From contig NZ_SGWZ01000001.1 in NCBI RefSeq assembly GCF_004216755.1, positions 1,364,001 through 1,428,000 of the forward strand: DNA of 64,000 nucleotides, given 5' to 3'. The notes below the pieces were generated by a model. The model was not told where the DNA came from, ran no database searches, and saw nothing but the letters and a program-made list of their open reading frames with translations. The stretch comes from Kerstersia gyiorum. GTDB lineage: Bacteria; Pseudomonadota; Gammaproteobacteria; Burkholderiales; Burkholderiaceae_B. Positions 59,820 through 64,000 of this stretch are shown here, one piece after another. Position 1 is the first letter of the stretch. The number at the start of each line of letters is the position of its first letter. A program made the position numbers and the translations under genes.

Positions 59820-60572
59820 ATGACTGTTCAGACCTTTTTCGTTTCCGAAGCTGCCGTGCGTACCCTCAAACAGACGGCGCAGCGCGGAGTGAGCGGTGTT
59901 TCTTCGTCCCATCTGAGCGAAGCGGTTGCCGCAGCTTTGGGATTCAAGACTCATGCAGCGCTGCGTGCAGCTCTTACCGGCCACTCGACCGCTGAAGCAC
60001 AGAAGCCGAGCAATGCCCGGCTGGTGCAACGCCTGCGGCAATTCGGCTATGCCGTACCCGACGACTTGCAGTTGCTGCCTGAGTTCGAGCATTCCTATTC
60101 ACCGTTCAAGACCTTTCCGCTGCGAAAGCAACGGAGCGCGCGCTGGTGGGTATGGAGAAACCTGATGGTGTCGGCGGTCAACGCCGGTCTTGAACAGCGC
60201 CTGTTCGGACTGTCAGAAGGCGAGAACTGGTGGCCCGGCAGTGCCGAGGGCAGCCATGACTGCGCGCGCAGCACCTACCGCTTCATGTTTGACGAGGATC
60301 TGCCTGCCGTTGCCAGCGTGGATGCCATCAGTGGTGGCGAGCTTTCCATCAATGTTGTTCTCAAACCTCGGAAAGCTGACATTCAGCCGGAATGGTATTG
60401 CGATTTGACTAGCGGGGATGCTGTTGCTTGTGGTTGGGTAGAGCGGCGCCTTGGGGCTTGGATTCAGGACGGAGGCGAGAACGTCCGCTGCAAGCGTGCC
60501 TTGCAATCGCGCATTGCGGATGTGGCGATCGAGCCTGCAGGTTACTCCGATCAGGGCAGCTTCTTCATGTAG
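59820..60572 (+). CDS. Hypothetical ICE protein
   Basis: A 250-aa protein that I do not recognise. The N-terminus (VRTLKQTAQRGVSGVSSSHLSEAVAAALGFKTHAALRAALTG in pieces) looks like a small helical DNA-binding or glycosaminoglycan-like fold often annotated as 'hypothetical' on mobile elements. A tryptophan-rich stretch (RWWVWRNLM, ENWWPGS) and a beta-rich C-terminus follow. No signal peptide or membrane segment is seen. GGAATTTGGT lies upstream as a weak ribosome-binding site. It is followed by the repeat at 60608. Confidence 0.65.
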   Translation: MTVQTFFVSEAAVRTLKQTAQRGVSGVSSSHLSEAVAAALGFKTHAALRAALTGHSTAEAQKPSNARLVQRLRQFGYAVPDDLQLLPEFEHSYSPFKTFPLRKQRSARWWVWRNLMVSAVNAGLEQRLFGLSEGENWWPGSAEGSHDCARSTYRFMFDEDLPAVASVDAISGGELSINVVLKPRKADIQPEWYCDLTSGDAVACGWVERRLGAWIQDGGENVRCKRALQSRIADVAIEPAGYSDQGSFFM

Positions 60573-60607
60573 CTGAGCTACGGTGCTATAGCAGCCTCGA
60601 ATCCTGG

Positions 60608-60699
60608 GCGTGTCGGCGCAATGCGCCGCCGGGCTTTCGGGCTGCGCCCCGTGCCGTCTTTGCCGTCACGGCCATTCGGCTTCAATCCTTCGCGCCTGC
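60608..60699 (+). repeat. Structured 92-bp repeat, copy 1
   Basis: Direct repeat partner of 62083-62173, about 90% identical with one base deleted in the other copy. It carries a GGCGC-AAT-GCGCC hairpin and a GGGC-TGC-GCCC hairpin. In the other copy the first loop is GAT, so the stem is kept and only the loop differs. Confidence 0.75.
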
Positions 60700-60728
60700 G
60701 GCGGCGCGCTTCGCTTGCGGCAAGGTAT

Positions 60729-60998
60729 CTATTCGCCAAATTCCTGCTTGCTGCGCGGGACTTGCGGGCATTGGGCATCAAGCGATTCACGGTATTTCAC
60801 GCAGCCACGCATGAACTGCGGCCAATCAGGCACCGTGGGCTGATGCTCGACCTTTTCAGGCAGCAAGGCCCACAGGTGCGGGTGATACCAACACAGGTCG
60901 TGGCCGGAAGTGTCGCGGTGTGTGCGAATGCCCGCCCGCAGTTTCTTGACTTCTTCGATGAGCTGTTCTCGCGTCATCGCATCGAGATCGTGATCCAT
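60729..60998 (-). CDS. Small hypothetical protein
   Basis: An 89-aa protein starting MDHDLDAMTREQLIEEVKKL, helical at first, then HDLCWYHPHLWALLPE and WPQFMRGCVKYRESLD. The Trp/His/Tyr-rich middle is characteristic of a family of short ICE and plasmid proteins of unknown function that I have seen annotated only as hypothetical. The start at 60998 is chosen over the longer frame to 61037 because it gives the conserved-looking N-terminus. It lies between the two 92-bp repeats. Confidence 0.65.
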   Translation of the reverse strand: MDHDLDAMTREQLIEEVKKLRAGIRTHRDTSGHDLCWYHPHLWALLPEKVEHQPTVPDWPQFMRGCVKYRESLDAQCPQVPRSKQEFGE

Positions 60999-61236
60999 AG
61001 GTGCTTGCGCTCTGTTTAATGTATGCAGGCCTGGCACGCGCTCTATGCCAATCTGCTCATCATTTTACGATGTGAAATAATGGCCGCATAGTGCGGATAC
61101 GCCCCGTTTGCTGCGGTAGGTCGTGCCCACTACGTTTCAACGTTCTTACGGTATTTCAAGTGGGGCAGGCAGGCCATAGCATGCGGCGTGGTACGCGATT
61201 CCAACAGATCGAAGATGGCTTCTACCTCGTTGTCGG

Positions 61237-61782
61237 TCATAACAGCGTTCGCTCCACAGCGGCCACCAGTTCGTGCAAGGGTTTTTCTCCTGCCAACCTA
61301 AGAATAGGAGCTGTTTGCTCGCTAAGCCATCGTTCGTGCTGCGCACGGTTTCTCCCGCTGAACAGAGGGTCGTCATAACTCGATGCCCATTCTCGAAAAT
61401 CCAAATGTGCCTTGTACATGTCGCCTCCCGGCCATATGCGATTTCCGTGCCGTGTAGCTTCACGCTCATCCAGCCGTTGAAGGCGGATATACTCAGGGGT
61501 GTAAATGAACACAATCAGATCCACGGCATGGATCAGTGTGTCTCCCCATCCCATGAACGAGCCGGTCAACACCCACCCTCCAGCTTCCTTTTGGCGAGCT
61601 GCTATCAGCTTCACTCGCTCTTCGGGAGGACGCTTGACCGTGTAGGGCGGATCGGTAGGCATCCAATAGAAGTCATCCACGTCTATTTGCGCTACTCCCA
61701 TTCGCCGCGACAACTCCGCCCCAAGGGTTGAAACCCCCGAGCAGGAGGCACCGACTATGTAGATCTTAGGTGTATCAATCAT
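61237..61782 (-). CDS. Adenylate kinase-like P-loop NTPase with altered Walker A
   Basis: A 181-aa nucleoside/nucleotide kinase-like protein. The P-loop reads GASCSGVST (11-19): Val17 replaces the invariant Lys. Downstream are VDDFYWMPTDPPYT, a likely lid or substrate region, and LTGSFMGWGD and HAVDLIVFIYTP, which resemble the kinase NMP-binding and Walker B strands. A related group of small AAA/kinase proteins has Thr at the Lys position, so loss of Lys may be a family trait. The ATG at 61782 has GGAGAAAGG. The substrate is unknown. Probably cargo, between the two 92-bp repeats. Confidence 0.75.
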   Translation of the reverse strand: MIDTPKIYIVGASCSGVSTLGAELSRRMGVAQIDVDDFYWMPTDPPYTVKRPPEERVKLIAARQKEAGGWVLTGSFMGWGDTLIHAVDLIVFIYTPEYIRLQRLDEREATRHGNRIWPGGDMYKAHLDFREWASSYDDPLFSGRNRAQHERWLSEQTAPILRLAGEKPLHELVAAVERTLL

Positions 61783-62819
61783 CCTTTCTCCGTCGCTACT
61801 AGTTGCTACGGTATGACTTGGCCAACGCTGTGCTCTGGCTAGGTCATACCGCCTTGGTGCCTGTCGGCACTGCACAGCCCTTGCGGGCTTTTCCATCCTC
61901 ATCCATCCGCCCTTTTCTCCGGGAAGGGAACGAGTCTCCTTCTGTCGTCAGGGGCAACACCTTTTTTCGTTGCAGGAGAAGAAATGCATGCAGGGCACCA
62001 AAAAGCAGATCAACCCGTTTCTCGGGAGACTCTTCTATTTCTGGCCAGTTTAGCAAGCACGCATGATTTTCAATGCCAATGTGCGTGTCGGCGCGATGCG
62101 CCACCGGGCTTTCGGGCTGCGCCCCGTGCCGTCTTTGTCGTCACGCCATTCAGCTTCAATCCTTCACGCCTGCCTCCAGGGAACAACCCTGTCGTGCGAT
62201 GCTTGGCACCCCTTGATGTAACCGAACCGGTTGCACCGGGTCGGTCCAACCAGTCCTGCGTTGCAGCGAGCAGGTCGTTGCGAATACGCCGGAATTCGCT
62301 GCGGCAGGTTGTGCAAAAGCGTGCCGTCCTCAATGCTGGCGGTTCTTGCCCATCACGTCACGAAAGGCAGGTCACGGACAACACGCACGGCCTCGCTATA
62401 GGCTTCCACACCGCACCTCAAGACCAGCACCACAAGGTGCGACATGGGCATTCCCGCCTATCGTCGGGCGGCAGACTTGCCCGCATCAGTGGGCGAGCCG
62501 GAGCCGCTTTCATGCGGGGATGCCGAGCAGGCCACATCTCCTTTCGGAGCGGTTCGGCCCAAGGCGTCCTTGTCTTGTCGTGAATCCTGGCGGTGGCACG
62601 GCTGCGCCTCGGGCTTCATGGCTGCAACCGTCCGACGAAAACAATTTCCCCTGCGCTGTCACTGCGTTCGGCGCATTCCCCGCGCAGCAAATTCTTTTCG
62701 TCTCCCGGCTCTCCACTGCGTTGCGACCGCAAGCGGTGCAGCCAGCCCGTCCCCCGCCGGTCGGATCACAACAAGGACGCGATGGGCGCGAACCTTGTCC
62801 AACCGAAAGGAGAAACACT
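61783..62819. other. Long intergenic region, 1037 bp, with structured repeat
   Basis: No gene is convincing here. It carries the second copy of the structured repeat (62083-62173). Further right is a long GC-rich stretch (62250-62819) that forms the leader of the DUF736 gene. Frames in it (for example 62346 to DUF736, 62070-62333 minus) are Arg/Pro-rich and lack start signals. Small hairpins (GCCCGC/GGGCG near 62480-62500) suggest RNA structure. Confidence 0.45.
62083..62173 (+). repeat. Structured 92-bp repeat, copy 2
   Basis: Same orientation as copy 1 at 60608. The pair flanks a 1.4-kb insert with the 89-aa gene and the kinase-like gene, which may be a swapped-in cassette. Confidence 0.75.
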
Positions 62820-63134
62820 ATGGCCAACATCGGCACCTTCACCGCAGACAAAGACGGCTACACCGGCACGCTTCGCACCCTGACGCTCAACGTCAAGGTC
62901 AAGCTGGTTCCCAACGACAAAGGCAACAGCGAGAATGCCCCTGACTTCCGCCTGCAGGCCGCCAGTCACGACATCGGCGCGGCGTGGAAGAAGACCAGCG
63001 ACGCCGGGCGCGAATACCTGTCCGTGACCTTTGATGACCCTTCGTTCCCGGCTCCGATCTATGCCCGCCTGATCGAAGGCGAGAGCGGCACGCACGATCT
63101 GATCTGGTCGCGCAGCAAACCGCAGGCGGCATAA
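62820..63134 (+). CDS. DUF736 family protein
   Basis: A 104-aa protein starting MANIGTFTADKDGYTGTLRT, the classic N-terminus of DUF736, common on plasmids and ICEs of Alpha- and Betaproteobacteria. It is beta-rich, with GREYLSVTFDDPSFPAPIYARL. Function unknown; single-stranded DNA or transfer-related roles have been suggested for the group. The start is set by AAAGGAGAAA. The in-frame extension upstream is rejected. Confidence 0.93.
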   Translation: MANIGTFTADKDGYTGTLRTLTLNVKVKLVPNDKGNSENAPDFRLQAASHDIGAAWKKTSDAGREYLSVTFDDPSFPAPIYARLIEGESGTHDLIWSRSKPQAA

Positions 63135-63181
63135 CCGTCGCAGCGCCCCGCCCATCGCGGCGGGGCACTTCCTGCATCCGA

Positions 63182-63472
63182 CTACACTTCGGTAGCCTGA
63201 AGACGGCTTTCGGCCTCGGCCATCAGCACTGTCGTGCTGCATTCGAGTGCGCCTGCGATCTTGAAGATGAGCGACAGGGTGGGTTGGTGCTCGCCACGCT
63301 CGACCTTGCCCATATGGGAACGCTCGACGCCCGCTAGATTGGCCAGCGTCTCCTGCGCGATGCCGCGCTCCGTGCGCAGCGCACGCACCGCCGCGCCGAA
63401 CGCCTGGGCCAGTTCGGCGTCAAAGGTGGTGGTGCCGGCCGGTCGGCCACGCTGGACGGTACGCTTCTGCAT
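63182..63472 (-). CDS. XRE-family transcriptional regulator
   Basis: A 96-aa DNA-binding protein with a Cro/C1-type helix-turn-helix (about residues 28-80): GAAVRALRTERGIAQETLANLAGVERSHMGKVERGEH, in pieces, then TLSLIFKIAGALECS. It is convergent with DUF736 and divergent from DUF2958, so it is likely to repress ICE genes to its right. The start ATG at 63472 lacks a clear ribosome-binding site; TTG at 63499 is possible. Confidence 0.9.
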   Translation of the reverse strand: MQKRTVQRGRPAGTTTFDAELAQAFGAAVRALRTERGIAQETLANLAGVERSHMGKVERGEHQPTLSLIFKIAGALECSTTVLMAEAESRLQATEV

Positions 63473-63735
63473 AGACAGAAGCGTCGATCTATAGCACAAT
63501 TAAAACCACGTTATATTTAACTCATTCATTCGTTTCACCTGTTTTGTGTCTTTACTGAAATCCGCATCGGCGGCTTTCTTTAAAAGCGGGGAACCTGATT
63601 CGTGCCTTTCCTGACTTCCGCACATGCGCCTGTGTGTCTTTACGCTTCTGGGGAAGTGTGGGCTTGCACATCTGCGCTTGCGTGAGAAGGCAGGCAAGCG
63701 GCTATGCGGATTCGGCTATTGGCAGGAACACAGCC

Positions 63736-64000
63736 ATGACGACGCTCATCACCGACGACGACCGCACACGCCTGCTGGCCAACGGCCAAGCACGTGCCGC
63801 CGGGCAAGACACCGATCCGCTACCCGTGGTGCGCCTATTCACCCCGGATGCGCATTTGACCTGGCTGCTGGCCTCGCTTAATCCCGCAGATGGTGACACC
63901 GCTCATGGCTTGATCGACCTGGGGCTGGGCATGCCTGCCCTGGGTACGGTGAAGCTGTCCGACCTGACATCCATTGTCGGCCCGCGCAAGCAGCCCGTGA
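63736..64000 (+). CDS. DUF2958 domain protein, truncated by window edge
   Basis: The first 88 residues of a DUF2958 protein (MTTLITDDDRTRLLANGQA, VVRLFTPDAHLTWLLASLNP, GLIDLGLGMPALGTVKLSDL); the frame stays open to the last base. The family is a small ICE/plasmid protein of unknown function, usually in an operon with transfer genes. The frame begins 264 nt to the right of the divergent XRE gene. Its C-terminus and the rest of the operon lie outside the window. Confidence 0.9.
   Translation, partial: MTTLITDDDRTRLLANGQARAAGQDTDPLPVVRLFTPDAHLTWLLASLNPADGDTAHGLIDLGLGMPALGTVKLSDLTSIVGPRKQPV

Larger units (their letters stand above)
44227..64000. mobile_element. Integrative and conjugative element, left part
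   Basis: From the integrase to the window edge the content is mobile: a DUF4102 tyrosine integrase, RadC, DUF932, ParB-like, DUF736, XRE and DUF2958 genes, which together are typical of ICE backbones (Tn4371-like or a related family; inference), with defence cargo inserted. GC content drops sharply in 52200-55900. Conjugation genes and the right attachment site must lie beyond 64000. The exact left boundary is between 43997 and 44226. Confidence 0.85.

Noticed and set aside
62070..62333. Minus-strand 87-codon frame with a CTTC motif, possible small zinc protein
   Set aside because: Its last third is the translated repeat at 62083 and the frame has no start signal; not enough support.
62346..62819. 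N-terminal extension of DUF736 (158 codons)
   Set aside because: Arg/Pro-rich, no ribosome-binding site at its start, while ATG 62820 has a perfect one and matches the family N-terminus.
44227..64000. CRISPR array or insertion sequence in the ICE
   Set aside because: No regularly spaced repeats and no transposase gene were found; the repeats present occur as single pairs.

Overview
The window reads as a chromosomal segment of a GC-rich betaproteobacterium, most likely Burkholderiales/Alcaligenaceae (Bordetella-Achromobacter-like). This is inferred from the order cysS - 3-methyladenine glycosylase - accA - tilS, the many LysR regulators, a TRAP carboxylate transporter and a pobA/IclR-type pobR pair. 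From about 44.0 kb to the right edge an integrative and conjugative element (ICE) interrupts the chromosome. Its right end is outside the window.

Chromosomal part (1-43996). A DctPQM TRAP transporter (340-3502) is followed by two small uncharacterised genes, a Kbp/LysM-BON protein, a polar amino-acid ABC transporter (5878-8193), prolyl iminopeptidase and an aldo/keto reductase. Three regulator/target pairs are divergently arranged: LysR/TauE-like exporter, IclR-type PobR/PobA, and YeiE-like LysR/YeiH-like exporter. Each has an inverted repeat in the shared intergenic space. AMP nucleosidase and an esterase-like protein that lacks its catalytic serine lie between them. A long minus-strand cluster (30751 down to 22140) encodes a whole beta-oxidation route: ETF-ubiquinone oxidoreductase, thiolase, FadN-type bifunctional enzyme, acyl-CoA dehydrogenase and acyl-CoA ligase. 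A TetR regulator is divergent from it. Housekeeping genes follow: mscS-like channel, trmJ, suhB, a TerC/CBS protein, uppP, lpxH, a cyclophilin with two possible starts, a TPR protein, cysS, an AlkA-like glycosylase, accA and tilS.

ICE part (after tilS to 64000). A DUF4102-type tyrosine integrase is translationally coupled to a DUF1016/YhcG-type PD-(D/E)XK protein. A defence block on the minus strand follows: an OLD-family nuclease plus a UvrD-like helicase (a Gabija-type pair) and, downstream in the same direction, a protein with a divergent class III nucleotidyl-cyclase-like fold. A RadC/JAB gene comes next. Then there is a strikingly AT-rich, tightly overlapping three-gene minus-strand operon that fits the predicted ABC three-component (ABC-3C) conflict systems: a DUF3732 SMC-like ATPase, a small middle component, and a protein with a restriction-endonuclease-like N-terminus. 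ICE core genes follow: DUF932, a large ParB-like protein, DUF736, an XRE regulator and DUF2958 (cut by the window edge). A few unknown genes and a small P-loop kinase are interspersed.

Two about 125-bp imperfect direct repeats (51281-51405 and 56041-56165), predicted to fold into strings of hairpins, precede radC and the DUF932-parB genes. I take them to be candidate radC-type structured RNA leaders. The AT-rich ABC-3C operon lies between them. A second pair of about 92-bp repeats (60608, 62083) similarly brackets the kinase gene. The most interesting content is the ABC-3C operon, the Gabija-type operon with its cyclase-like third gene, and the repeated structured leaders around accessory cargo. 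All coordinates and motifs were read by eye. No database search was run.
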